A stretch of 64,000 bases of DNA from Blakeslea trispora. Taxonomy: Eukaryota; Mucoromycota; Mucoromycetes; Mucorales; Choanephoraceae. How positions within the stretch are numbered: position 1 is the stretch's first letter; every line of letters starts with the position of its first letter. This document shows positions 33,807 through 45,858 of this stretch, piece after piece. A model generated the notes under the pieces. The model ran no database searches. It was given only the letters and a program-made list of their open reading frames with translations, and was not told where the DNA came from. The translations under genes were made by a program, and so were the position numbers. The DNA is taken from assembly GCA_025331445.1 (NCBI GenBank), contig JAIWNE010000027.1:273945-337944 (forward strand), read 5' to 3'.

Positions 33807-36800
33807 CTAACATGATGAAATAGCTTCTTTAGCATCAGAAATAACATCAGTAGGAACACCTGCTTCAAATAATGTATCAAAAGCAAAATCAGGATTCAAA
33901 TGCTCTTGCAAATTCTGTAAAATAATATCTACAGTAAAAAAAAAGGCAATCAGTTAATTTTCTTCTTCTTCTCAACACTTAGTAACTCACAAACAGGGAA
34001 TGAAGATATGGATGGATAGAGTTTGCTTGCTAATTCGATCACCTTTGACTTGAGTAATGCCTCATCTTGATCTAAAGTGAAGGAGCATTGAGTACATTGC
34101 ATCTAACACATCTTTTGCCACTTACATGAATTAATAATACCAGACCAAGCAAGTTTGACAAATCCCCAATCGAAACGTTTTAAAAGATGAAGCAAATACA
34201 AAGCGGGTTCATGGAGCAAGTACTTATATGAGATTTCAAGTAGCTCTTCTGGAGGCAACAAAGAGCTGGTGATACGTTTGAAAGTCTGATCATCTACTTT
34301 ATCCGATGCTTCTTCAAGAGAGGTATGTATATCCAGTTGAATCTGTGCCACTTTGTATGCATATTGAATCTCTTTTGATTTTCGCTTTGTGTTCTCATTT
34401 GAGGGCAATAATGATAGTTCATTGCATGCACTCTGAAGAAGCTTGACACGGTTGATCAGAGTTACTTGTTCTACCTGTGTTGCCAAAATAAACAAGCTGT
34501 CAATTGCAAGTTCAAGTTGCTTGCGATGTGTATAGTATTTCTTAAGACAAGCATAACGTTCTGGTAAATTCAAGATTTGAGTCTGGATATAGTTCAAGAG
34601 TAAGGGTGTTTCTAGTGTGATCAGCAAATGTTTCTGCTTATGGTTATAAAGCCAGCCATAGATACGGTAATGGAATGCTTCGTCTGATGTAAGTTTCAAG
34701 GTTTCCATCAAGATAGGTCGTGCTTTTTGTTCGCCTTGTTGAACGATCTTTTCAATGACTGACAGGAGGATGGAATAGATAGCGTCATGCGATGTTGTAT
34801 CCACTGTTTGGTATTTGGCAAAGATCAAGCGAATGGAAGGTAGGTGGTGATCCAAGAGAGTCATGTTTGTGCTCAAATCGTTCACAGTCGTTATATCCAA
34901 CAGCTCTACTATTGTCTGTAAATGCTCAAGTGCTTGTTCTACGGCTTCAGATGCTTGCTCGGGATAATGTCGTGCTGATTCAAGGCACTCCAAGCCTTTA
35001 TAATAAAGCACACTGTCTCTTCCAAACAATGTTTGACAATTCGATTCCAAGAAGCCACCAATAAAACTAAACTGATTGGTAGCATTAGCAAGGTTAGATT
35101 GGCGGATGGCTGCTAAAACGATCTCTTGGCAAAGTTGAGCACCATCTTGAGTAGAAACCAAGTCTGCAAAAGTGATAGATGCATTGATTGATTTTAGTTT
35201 TAAAGTCTGCTTCATTTGGTCCCATTCAAGCTGATAGATAAAGTTGAGAAATGAGATGGATTCAATAGTGCGTGCAATTAAATCCAATAGATTATTCTAT
35301 GTATATCAAGTAACGTCAATCATGTTTCTTCTTTTTTTTGTGTATATGTAATTTACCTGTATGCAGATGTTTGTGCTTTGAATAGTAGTCAGTAGTTGCT
35401 GAAGATAACTTTTGGCAACAGTCCATGGTAGAAGAGGAGAACTAGAGTTATGTTTTTAGATAGAGGGATTGGGCAAGACAAACAATAAGAAAAAAAAACT
35501 TACTCTTGATGAGTTATATCCTCTTGCCAGATGTTTTGTACAATACGAGAAAAGTAGAGCAAGAGCCCTTCTTCTCTTCGAACAGATTGAGACAGATAAC
35601 CAACAGCTTCAGTAATTCTTCTTTCAGGAGAGCATGCCAGCACGTAAGCCATACAGTTTGTTTCCAGATGGCCATAACATTGACTAAAATCAAGCAGCTG
35701 CATCACTGGATGACTGGATGACTGTAATATTTGCTGTAAATAATCTACAGGTGAACACTGAGTGTATCGAGTCAGACCTATGTGAGATACAGTCATGTAT
35801 TCGGTTCTTGATTGTTCAGTACAGTGATGAGCTCGCTTATAAGGGGACGTTGATCCGGTTGAATCGAGTTGAAATATATCCCAGATGGGATGCATCAAAG
35901 GCTCAACATAAGTGTTTTCGATCAAATTCTACAGATAAGAGTCAGTTGGATGCATGTATGGGGCTTATCAGCTTCCTTACCTTTTGTTGATTGACATCAA
36001 TTGCATCTGAGCAGATCCAAACCAAAAATTCCTTTCCTGCCTTGGAAAGTACAGCACTAAAAGTACCTTGCTGATAAAATGCAGTCTTGGCTTGTTCTTG
36101 AGAAAGAGCATTAAACAAGTAAGAACCAGGCAAAGGAGGGGCAGGTCGGGTATGGACAAGGATAAAATCAGGATGTTGATATCTGAAATAAAGACGATCT
36201 CCCTTCTCGGATACAGCCATGAGATGTAACCTGGTTGATTCGGTGTTGGGTACAGTATGGATCGAAGCCAAATCTGAGCCTGAATAGCGCTGCATAGGTG
36301 CATAAAGGCTACCCTTAATGTTGACAGCATGAATAGTTGAGTCGTCTTGTAAAACGTATAGAATATCGTTCTTTCCAACGGCAATCGTTTTCACTTTTGA
36401 GACAGGGACTGATCGAAAGAAAGAGGGTAAGTAGCACATCAAAGGGTTTTCAGTATGACAAGTCAATCTGGCATCTACTGAGAGGCCCTGATCAAAGGTA
36501 ATGATAAGTTCATAAAGGTGTCCTTCGCTGCCTTTCATAAACACTCGCTTGGTGTCTTTGGTGGCAATGATATGGCTCATAAAAACGCCGTCAGTCTTTG
36601 TTGCTGTGCTGGAAAGAATTTGTAGCTTGTTGCCTTGACACTGGATGGTATGCGAAAAGAGAGAGTTTGATGTACTGACAATCAATTCCAGTTGCTGATT
36701 GAAATCGATCAGATCTACGTGCTGAATGTCATCATCACATTCGTATTTAAAGCAATCATTCGTCTGATAATCCCACAGATAAAGAGTTCTACCAAAGGAA

Positions 36801-37192
36801 AGCCAGACACGGCGAATCGCTCCTAAATGGCCCATTTTGTATGGATTGTCTATTGTGTTGAAAGCAGATAGAATTTAGTGTTCATTCCTCTCTCTCTCTC
36901 TCTCTCTCTCTCTCGAATGATACTTTACATCGAATTTTCAAGGATAATGCCTCGGGATAAGGTATAATAGCTGACTGAGTGAATGCATTTTCTTGTTGGT
37001 TTGAATAACTACCAACTAGTGTAAAACAATGTGTCAAATTTAGGGAAATAAGCTATAAGAAAAAAAAAAAAGTTCACCTTCCAAATAGTCATCAAGATCA
37101 AAAGAAGTTTGATCGCTTTGAATAAAAGAATCGGCTTTATGATGAATATCACCAAACGAAGGGTTAACAGCCAACTGTAAATGAGCGGCCAT
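33807..37192 (-). CDS. NUP170: Nucleoporin of the Nup155/Nup157/Nup170 family (inner ring)
   Basis: Membrane-proximal scaffold nucleoporin. Exons on the minus strand: 37192-37078, 37015-36929, 36849-35981, 35928-35504, 35441-35357, 35296-34126, 34071-33991 and 33928-33807, giving 984 residues, all phases consistent. The N-terminal propeller includes the family signature KMGHLGAIRRVWLSFGRTLY with LWDY, and VSKVKTIAVGKNDILYVLQD. The transition segment EEGLLLYFSRIVQNIW and the C-terminal helical part ILNLPERYACLKKYYTHRKQ, then YKVAQIQLDIHTSLEEA and YKYLLHEPALYLLHLL, match the Nup155 class. It is shorter than typical family members (about 1,150-1,500 residues), mostly in the propeller. An additional undetected N-terminal exon cannot be excluded, though MAAHLQLAV is a good start. 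Confidence 0.83.
36889..36914. repeat. (TC)13 dinucleotide repeat in NUP170 intron 2
   Basis: Thirteen uninterrupted TC units within the intron between exons 2 and 3; on the transcribed strand it is a purine (GA)n run just after the donor. Confidence 0.9.
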
Positions 37193-37973
37193 GTCACAAA
37201 GCAAATCACTAAAGAAAGAAAGGGAAAGGAAAGCAAGTGAGGAGCGCGTCACTTTTGTGATTTTTTTAACAGCGGGAGTGGAGTCACTTCTGACTTTAAA
37301 GTCTTTCAGCAAATGTTGACCAAAATATAAGCAATGTATCATTCAGGAACAAAATTAGGCTCAAGCAAGCACATGAAGAAAGAGCTCCGTAGTCTTGGCT
37401 TTCAGCTCAATTAGAACAAGAAAATACCATTGCGCATTCGGGTTATGCTTACTTTCGGAGCAAATGATGCTTTCTTTATACAACTTTCTCATTGATTATG
37501 ATTTAAACAAGGAAATTGTCTAAAGTCAATGCCACAATCAAGCAAGTTGTATGTATGAAAAAGATGAAGCCAAAGCCTGAAACTATCTCTTTGGAATTAC
37601 CAGCAGCAAAAAAGCGTATGTCTTGTAGAGTGTTACAGCCACTAAGTGGATGCATAAGTTCTCTCTATCAACTTCAAATACTAAAGTGTATAGATGGGCT
37701 TTTAAGTGGTTTCTAATCAATAGCAAATATATTTCTAGTCTATGTACGCTCACAGGCTAACGAATAAATCCGAGTGAGTTATTTAGCTATGGTCAAATGA
37801 TTGATTGTCGATATCAAAGTACGTATGGCAAGAGCGTAATTTCCAAACAAAGGTATGAGTCAAAAAAAAAGGGCCCACTGAGCTGCCGAATTTACTACCC
37901 GAAAAAAAACAGAAAGAGCTCAAATTTAGTTTCTTCTTCTTTATTCAAACTTCACAATCGAGTATTCCATAGT
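37193..37973. other. Divergent region NUP170 / OPA3, about 0.8 kb
   Basis: Should hold both promoters. One stretch (about 37520-37620) reads, in one frame, KVNATIKQVVCMKKMKPKPE followed by LELPAAKKR. It looks coding-like, but it has no standard start and stops soon. It could be a stray exon or relic. Confidence 0.4.
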
Positions 37974-38701
37974 ATGAGTGCCATCAAGATCGGTTCATTA
38001 CTTGTCAAGTAAGTAAACATAATTGACCGAAAATAAGCAAGAGGCTTACGGGTACACTTCTTAAAGAACATTAGCAAAACCAGTTGCCACCTCTATCAAG
38101 ACACAAGCTAAGCAACACCCCACCTTCAGAGAATTTTGTATTGGCGTAGCTCAAGTAAGCAACAACAGGAGATAAAAAAAAGGGCGCAGTCAACTTACTT
38201 GTTTCTTATTGTCCTAACGATAAGCGATCCCATCATTTAGAGATGACCTTAAAGATGAAGTTCTTGGGCTACAAGGTTGAAAAGATTCGACCTTTAAATG
38301 ATGCCAGGTAAAAGAAGTTCACTTTGTTTTCAAAGTCGTATTTTGACTGCCTTTATCTTATCTAGAGCCATTGAAAGTGGTGCTAGTTTTCTGAGTGAAG
38401 CATTTGTGTTTAGTGTGGCTGCTTCAATCATTATTGCAGAGAGTTGGAGGTAAAGAAAAGAAAAGGAGAACAAAGAGTGTTTCTACATGTTGACAATGTA
38501 ATTAGATCTCATACAAAAGACAAGAACCGCCGAAACTATGTGGATGATGCATTAGAGAAATTAGAAACCGAAAATAAGAGTTTGACAGAATTACTAGAGG
38601 AAACTAGACAACTGTATGTTTCAAATGAAGAGAGATTAAAGCAGATAGAAGATGACAATGTTCATTTAAGAAGAATGCTAGATGAGGTACAGCTAAAATA
38701 G
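37974..38701 (+). CDS. OPA3: OPA3-like mitochondrial protein
   Basis: Homologue of optic atrophy 3 protein, a small mitochondrial membrane protein linked to organelle shape. Exons 37974-38008, 38067-38154, 38225-38307, 38366-38449 and 38506-38701 give 161 residues. The N-terminus MSAIKIGSLLVKTLAKPVAT fits a targeting segment and the family start. The core has TFREFCIGVAQRSHHLEM, KMKFLGYKVEKIRPLNDARA, and the hydrophobic segment SFLSEAFVFSVAASIIIAES with the expected W-R after it. The C-terminal 60 residues (DDALEKLETENKSLTELLEE...) form a coiled coil, usual for the family. Intron 4 is required: without it the frame meets a stop directly after Trp-Arg. Confidence 0.9.
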
Positions 38702-38875
38702 GATACAATGCAGCAGGAATTAATAAACATCCATTAGATTCTATCTGTCAGTATGGGTCTCAAGCGCCATACAGAATATCAGAAACAACCCACTGTTATT
38801 TCGTTACCTGGTATAAGTGATAATTAATGAATGTCACAATGAAAGAAGAGTTTATATAGAATAAAAAGAAAATAT

Positions 38876-39708
38876 TTATACAGTTTTAGCAGCGAGACTA
38901 CATTTCTCAAGGGCAAGATGAGATATTTTCTTTTCTTTTAAAGCTCCTAATGCATCTTCATATGTAAACTAGTTCCCCCCCCCCAAAAAAAAATAGAAGG
39001 AAAAAGATGAAAATTAGATTTTTTGATGGAAACTACACTTCTCGGTTTCTTACCCATTTCTGTCGATCAGATTCAAGCAAATTGTATGAATGCACCTCAT
39101 ACATCCAGTGCTGATCTGTAATTCTACCCTTCTTGTTTGTCTCTGAATAAGATCCTACACGACAAGAGAGAAATGTGGTTTGGATGCCGGCCTTTTCAGC
39201 CAAGAGACGAATGGCTGCCTTTTCAGGATGTTCATCAGGAAGACAATCATCGCGAGGAAGCACATAAGCCCCTGGTCTCTTTAAACTCTCTAACAACAAG
39301 ATCTTTTGAGTGGATTGATCGATCACAATGACACCAACAGCCTATTGTTTCCCCTCCATTCACTTTAGTATCATCTTTCTGTCGTCAAAGTGTCTTTCCT
39401 TCTTCCAATTGTCCTATTACCTGACGGATAGGCTTGTCTTGCTCTGCCGATTCTTCCTTCTTCTTCTTCTCTTTGGCTTTATCCTTCTGTTTATCCTTTT
39501 TGTCTTTCTTATCTTTCTTCTCCTTCTTCTTCTCCTTCTCCTTCTCCTTCTTGTCTTTTTTCTCTTTTTTCTTTTTCTTTTCCGATGAATCTTCATCAGG
39601 TACGACAGGTGCACCAGGCAACTCTAATGGTTTCTCAGCCATCATTTTGTTTGGTATAGGTTGGAACTTGGTTGTGTCTAATGTCGAAGCAGTCATAGCG
39701 GTAGCCAT
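38876..39708 (-). CDS. Nudix-fold protein with degenerate catalytic box and Lys-rich N-terminus
   Basis: Exons on the minus strand: 39708-39421, 39341-39054 and 38968-38876, giving 222 residues. Residues about 45-85 are almost only Lys, Glu and Asp (KKKKKEKKDKKEKEKEKKKE and on). The Nudix fold starts at AVGVIVIDQSTQKILLLES (97-115) and ends WFTYEDALGAL, as in diphosphoinositol polyphosphate phosphohydrolases. The Nudix box (about 127-149) is altered: the opening Gly is D127, E133 and R141 are kept, the next Glu is L142, E145 is kept, the last Glu is K146, and G148 is kept. Two of three REUXEE-type glutamates are gone, so hydrolysis is doubtful; it may be a binding pseudoenzyme. The basic/acidic tract may direct it to nucleus or RNA (inference). 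Confidence 0.8.
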
Positions 39709-40303
39709 TTTAAAGAAAGAGAAAAGAATAAACAATAAGGACGACTCCAGGACAATTTATATTAAATAAATTAAGTCCGCTTACCCGCGGCTCTATTTCC
39801 ACGTACCTTTGCATCGTTTCCAGAAATAGATTTATTCCATCAAGATACTTCCAGCAGACTTGATATTTATCTTGATTGAATTCCTTTTTCTTACCATGAT
39901 CTATTGCTTTTGTAATTGCGTTTTTTTGGACCAATGCATATAGTGCATAACTATTGACCTATGCAACTATCGTATGGCTAATGTGTGCACTATGCATGCA
40001 GCTGTTGTAATCTGTGGCAAATGCTTGCATATAGGCTTAAACACCTACTCCTTTTTTCTATTTCAACATTGTCTTTATATTTGGCTTCCAATCATATCTT
40101 TTTCTTTTCCTGATCTAAATCCAATGTCACAGTCTGAACTAATTGTTAGTCTGGAAAAGTCAAGACATTTACCCTTCTTTGAGGTTTCGAGAGGCAAATG
40201 TTTGTCTGACAAAATGTGATTTATTAAGGTGATTAGGTATTAAATACAACGTGGAGGAGCGAGCGCCAGGCTGCTATGGTAATTTATAATGCTCTCTTCT
40301 CTT
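39709..40303. other. Intergenic, about 0.6 kb, with one coding-like fragment
   Basis: On the minus strand at about 39930-39785 a frame reads NAITKAIDHGKKKEFNQDKY and YLDGINLFLETMQRYVEIE, ending near a GTAAG donor. It has no standard start and no partner exon that I can find. It may be a relic or an unannotated exon. The rest shows nothing. Confidence 0.4.
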
Positions 40304-41196
40304 TTACTGAGATTTTGCTTCAAGTGCCTTCTTTTCCAAGAACTCAGCGGATGATGAGTTGGATTGCATTTTGTTATACCTGTTAGAAAAGCGCCAACCA
40401 AAAAACAAGGCAGCGATACCGATCCAGAACCAAGGGTTTCTGATTTGCCAGTATGTCCAAAAAGTCAATTTATATCATACAAGTTTGTGTGGCAATATTT
40501 ACCTGAATGGTGAGTCTACTTCAAGTATTTCAACTTCGTAGATAACCGCTGTATTAGCTAAATTGATAGAAAAGTATTTCAGTAACACGAAGTTATGTTA
40601 TGGAATGGAAGTAACCTACGCGGAACAATATTGGGAAGACCTGCAGATCCATAAGCTAACAGAGAAAAAGTATATCATCAGTGCTTTCCCAACCAATTTT
40701 TTTTTATGTAATAAACTTACCAAGATCAGAAGGAATCAGCAATCGACGAACTTCACCGACGCACATACCATCAATGCCTTGTTCTAATCCTTTCATAATC
40801 TTGTCCCTTCCTATCAACAGAATATGAGATATTCTTACTCTTTCTTCCTCTTTTCATTCTTGTTGATTGTTTGTATGTTTTTCTTACCAAGCTTATATTG
40901 TATAGGCTCGCCCAAATAGGTATTTTCATAGAACTCTTCATTGCCCCAAGCCCGAGCACGATAGTGTAGCTTTACTTTTGCATTGTTTATAACCTTTTGT
41001 TTGCAGGCTTCAGATTGTCTTATAACACCTAAAGAAAGAAAACTTCAGTATGGCGCATGAGTTAAGAGCACTTTGCATATTTACCTCCCAAAAGCTTTGT
41101 GGGCTGCTCCAAATCTTGCTCAGTGTTTTTAGCATAGACAACAGCGGCTGTCAGCACAAAAGTAGCGATGAACTTGCAAAAACTTTTGAGAACCAT
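40304..41196 (-). CDS. FKBP-type peptidyl-prolyl isomerase, secretory pathway, with C-terminal membrane anchor
   Basis: Exons on the minus strand: 41196-41085, 41028-40888, 40810-40721, 40655-40620, 40557-40503 and 40439-40304, giving 189 residues. The N-terminal signal peptide is MVLKSFCKFIATFVLTAAVV with cleavage near YAK. The FKBP domain (about 48-143) has KVKLHYRARAWGNEEFYEN, PIQYKLG, GMCVGEVRRLLIPSDLAYGS, IVPPNTAVIYEVEIL. A membrane helix (about 148-162, WFWIGIAALFFGWRF) and a short basic tail follow, so the domain should face the ER lumen. Drug-pocket residues differ from FKBP12: the Trp59 position is Leu (L93) and the Asp37 position is Tyr (Y71). Catalysis and FK506 binding may be weak. 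It is related to FKBP2-type ER foldases. Confidence 0.87.
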
Positions 41197-42239
41197 ACTA
41201 TGAATAAGAATATAAATGAATGAGAAGAAAGAAGGAAAATGAGATGAGAAGAACACAGAAAGATATCAAGGAATCAAAATTACAATTATGGTAATAATGT
41301 CTATTTGGAGTCATTCGCTTTTTCAACTTCAGATTGAGACGAATCAGGTTGATTCTATAGATGGATACACATCTGTGTTTTACTAAAAGTGGGTATTATA
41401 TTGCTCAAACCAAAAATACTAAAGAACGAACTACCAATACACACATACGCACTCCACTACAATACATGGTAATATCATGTTTTTATGAACATAAAGCCAT
41501 CTTGATCAGTAGCTGAGTTGCATAAACTGAGGACACGAACACAAAAGAAAAGAGATTGATAAGATTGCATTTGGTAAACAATTGTTGATAACCTTATCTT
41601 TCTTCTATAATTCGCGAGTGAGATCAAAGAGACAACTCTTTATAACCATGCGCCTATATGAGTTCTGCTGTGTTTCTTGATTTTTAATCCGAGCAAATCA
41701 TTTTAGACGCATATGCTTAGCCAAATAGACATAGAGAGGATATAGTTTTGTTGCTCATCTAATTGGTTCCAAGTTATATATTAATTTCCAAGAAGAAATA
41801 TGATGATTGAGTTCCTAAAACATATAATAAGTAAAGAACTCAATTTATACAGCAGAAGAGTAAAGCATTTGGTTCCTGCTGTTCAAACCTCATTAAATAG
41901 AGTCGCTTCAGATTGTTAATTGTTTAATGTCATTTACGATTAGTTTTACATTCCTAAAATTGTTAACTGAGTTTGTTAGACACAGTCGAGGACAATTGAG
42001 GTTCCTCAAACCAGCAAATGTATATATACACAGCAGCACAATTTCTTTTGAAATTTCTAATCTGAATCGCTGTCCAAGCTACAAATCACATGTCTGCAAG
42101 AGAGAGTCAGATAAACTCTCTTAAAACAAATGTCTTACACATTGTGCCTTTAATTGTTTTCAATATTGAGCAGACTAATCAAAATACTGCTGAAAGCTCA
42201 AAGAAGACAATTGTGTTACATATTCTGCTCTATTTTTCT

Positions 42240-42540
42240 TCTTTTCAGAATATCATTTACAATGCTCATCATATTTTTTGCTGCGCTGATGTCACATTAT
42301 CAGAGTGTTTGACATGTCTTGTAATTCTCGGGTGCTCTAATTATGCGATTTCAATGGCTGCAACGCTCGCTCAAAACGCTTGTTGCAAGCTTGTGCATTC
42401 ATGTATTCATCAAACGTTACTACAACCAAACGGCCGTCTAGTTCTTTTCCTTTCAACGCTTTCCAAAACATTTTTATAATTGCCTTCTAACCTCATCAAG
42501 TCCTCACTAAACATTACAGCCATAGAAAGACAACTAAAGG
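42240..42540 (-). pseudogene. Decayed TnpB/Fanzor-like (OrfB) nuclease relic, C-terminal part
   Basis: Read on the minus strand, three registers together give the end of a TnpB-like RuvC and zinc-ribbon region: TVPLVVF, MFSEDLMRLEGN, FWKALKGKELDGRLVVVTFD, DEYMNAQACNKR, and after a stop and a frameshift CDISAAKNMMSIVNDIL. The order DEY..S..C..C, then xRD-N-AAKN, is the TnpB/Fanzor signature (zinc-ribbon Cys pair, then the RuvC-III Asp). Here the second Cys of the first pair is Arg, the second pair is lost, and an in-frame stop follows SHN. No complete ORF, start or terminal sequences are found, so it is not functional. Confidence 0.55.
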
Positions 42541-45500
42541 AACAGTGTCCTTGTCTACTCAGAAATTCAAAGCTTTTCATTTATTTTTTCCATTATGAGA
42601 CATAAATAATCAAGCAGTGACATCTTCATAGTTCTACAAGACTTGATATATTAAACTCGCCATCTTTATCACATGATATCCTGTAACTGTTGTAAATCTA
42701 CATTTTCTATTTGTTGATTCTGCAATGATAGCAGTGGCATTTGTTTGTCAGGCTAGACACTCAATTCTATAGCTCTGCTACAAGTGACTTTATTATACGT
42801 CTCTTTATTTGGTAGTTTATAACATGAGTCTAGACAGAGGCTAAATGTCAATTTTTGTGCTGTTCGATACATCGTTCGATACAACATATGATGTAGCATG
42901 TATATGTTATAAGGCATGAATTTATTAGGGTAACATGTTCTTACAGATACCAAATTGGTTTCTAGCTCATCAGTATCCCCCTCTGTCTTTAGCGTCTCAA
43001 GTTTTTATATCTTCCCTAACCTTGAATATAGTCGATCCAGCAGAATACTCTCGTACTGTATCTTGTTATCGAGAATATTTCAAATATTGAAGATTACAAC
43101 TTCGCTATGGGAAATTTTTCTTAGATTTATGCAAAAAGAGCTAGGTTTTCTTCAATTTCAAGAAGTTAAAATAACCAAAATTTCCCATTGTGCTTAAAGA
43201 ATCACCATCTTCTCTTGCAAAGAAAATACAAAAAAAAAGCCACGGCTAGGAGTGTCGCTTTAAGGGATGGTATAGAAAAAAAAACAATGGTAAAAGAAAA
43301 TTGTATATGCAGTTAAAATATAAAGATTGACAAGAGAGACGGATAGGGTTGAAATAATTAATATCTTATCTCAAGAAAAAAATAAGGCTCAATCGTTTCT
43401 ACAAGAACACACATCTCTATTGATAACAAACCTATATGTGTTTTTTTATGAAAGAAAAAAGGCGACAAAGAGACAGCATTATTGTGTGCCAGACTAAAAT
43501 CAGAAATCAGATAACTGCTTTTTGTTCTTCCGTAATATAACTCATGGTTCTTAAGAACAAATGCAAAAGGCAAGAATGATACTCATAATGAATACTCTTG
43601 TCGCCCACCCCCCCCCTTTTTTTTAAGAAAAAGAAGTTCCTAGACCTCACGTAGAAAGCATGGGTTCTTCAAGCTAGTTCTTGTAATATATAGAATAGAA
43701 GGAAGCTGTAAGCTACTTTTTTGTACATATATAGTCAAACTCAAACAATCTGCATTTTCACCGAATACTGCTACATGTCAAAAATAAAAAGACTCAAATG
43801 CATTAGCATATATGGCATTCTTGTTACAAACGAGCATCAAAAAACAAGATTGCCTAGTCGAAGATTGACGACGCAAGATACCACTTTTATGTATAGGGCT
43901 AAAAATGTAAAAAGTTAAGCAAGTTTACTAAATTTAGAGGGGAAGGCTTTGTTTCAACACTTTTACTTGTAAAACAAGCTGTTATTGGATATGATGGCAA
44001 ATTGATTTTTCCATGCAAAAATACAGCTTTTACAAATTGCTATAAACAGTAACATGCATTATAGAAGAGTCGTTTGTATCATGTTCACAATGTGTTAGAT
44101 AAGTAACAGTAAACATATCTTTTGGGCTTAGTTGAAACAGCAAAATAATTCCTTTACTATTTACATACTTTATGTATTAGATTCCAAGCTCGAGTTTCAC
44201 TTCTCTTGTTCTGACATTTTGATAATAAAAACAAACCAACTTGTTTCATCAGTTTAAATGTGCTGTCTTTTGCCTAAGTTTCCACATATATTATGCCCTG
44301 TTTCCTTAAGATGTGCTCTGAAATTGTTTGAGTAGCATGAAGAGCTTGTGGAACCAGACCATAGCCAAAATAGGCATCAGTACCAACCCAAATTCAAATA
44401 TGTCTTCCATCAGCCAAATAGAAGCGAAAATACCTTCCAAGTATTCAATTTGAAACAAGGACTACTTAATCAATAAAAAAAAAAGATTATTGTGTCGTTT
44501 TGATCAGTAATAGTAAAACACTTGCTTAATTTAGTTTTCGTCAAATCTAAAATAACATTGGAAAAAGCATCGATCTAAATGATGTCTTTGTTTTTTAGAT
44601 GTCTACTAAAGCTCTTTTGAATGCAAATGTTGTATGATATTATCATAGATATCAAGGAAAGTAGAAAATCCGAAAGAGTTCAAGAAATGTTGTTATCTTG
44701 ACATACATATTCATCAGTAGCCTTGTTGACAAAGGGGGGATTACCACTTAGCCCTTCTCGATTAACCTATGTTTTAAAAAACAGCAAAGTAGTTTTTATG
44801 TATGAGCTTTTATTTATGTCGATGACATTGGTAGTAACAAGATTCAAACAGAATAATTCAAGAAGCATTCAATTCAAGGAGAGACAAGAAGTTCAGTGCT
44901 CAGTATTATGTGCAATGTAAAGACTTGTACCATTATTGTTAAATTGAGTCCTCATGTAAAGTCTATATTGTTTATTTATTGCTATCTTGAATGAGCCAGC
45001 AGTCAGAATTGTTTCATAAAAAAAACCGTTGACTTCGCTGCTCTTCTTGGCATCTGTGGATACAGTCATGATGAGACTGTTTGAGTCTTGTATCTCAGCA
45101 AGACTGTAACAAAGGTAGTCTTGTTAAGAAGAGTTTTCCAAGTTTTGGAGCGTATTCATTCGCAGCACTATTTTCTCCTCATAAATAGACTGGCCTGCAT
45201 CTCAAAACTAATCAAAACACTTGGCACAAGTTCAGTAGAATAGATTGTTCTTTCAAATCATGCATGAGCCACTCGAAATTGTTTCAATACATTTTAGTAC
45301 AAGAATAAAAAGAAAAAAAGGATGCAGAGATTACAACTTATCTCACTTGTAGAAAAGTCTTTTTGTCTTATGCGCATGAAGTTCTGTGAAGAGTCATTTC
45401 AAGTTTAGTTAGTTTCTTCTTGAAAACAGGAGTTTTTTCACAGCATGGCTTTATCTGGCTTCAGTAGAAGAGAATTTTCTAAACCTAATCACAATAGACT

Positions 45501-45597
45501 ATTGACTTGTCTCCTCATTTAGTTGCCAGTCAGATTAAGAAATAATTTCTATACGTATATATGACATGGTATTACCTTTGCACTAGATGAAATATTA

Positions 45598-45858
45598 ATG
45601 AGTGTCCCAGACGAAAACTTGGCCCAACAAATAGCACATATTCTAGAAGAGTATAAAAATAAAGAGGTTATACAAACAAACACACACACATATATATTCT
45701 TTACTGTAGGAAACACAGAAATGTTTTCTCTCCCAAATTATATTGTTACAAACATTTCTGCAAGCGAAAAAAAAAACATTCGTAATGCGTATACAGATAG
45801 AAACATTGAAGAGTGTATAAACAAAGTAGTAACGGCTTTTTGTATGAACCTCTATTAG
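45598..45858 (+). CDS. Orphan frame, 86 codons, unknown
   Basis: The ATG-started frame begins MSVPDENLAQQIAHILEEYK and ends ECINKVVTAFCMNLY. Both ends look coding-like, with an amphipathic helix, while the middle is Thr/Ile/Phe-rich over a CA/TA-rich stretch ending CTGTAG, which could be an intron. No family is recognised. It may be a small gene, an exon of something larger or a relic. Confidence 0.2.
   Translation: MSVPDENLAQQIAHILEEYKNKEVIQTNTHTYIFFTVGNTEMFSLPNYIVTNISASEKKNIRNAYTDRNIEECINKVVTAFCMNLY

Noticed and set aside
42090..42479. 129-codon + strand frame
   Set aside because: The opposite strand carries recognisable TnpB/Fanzor-like motifs; the + frame is its shadow.
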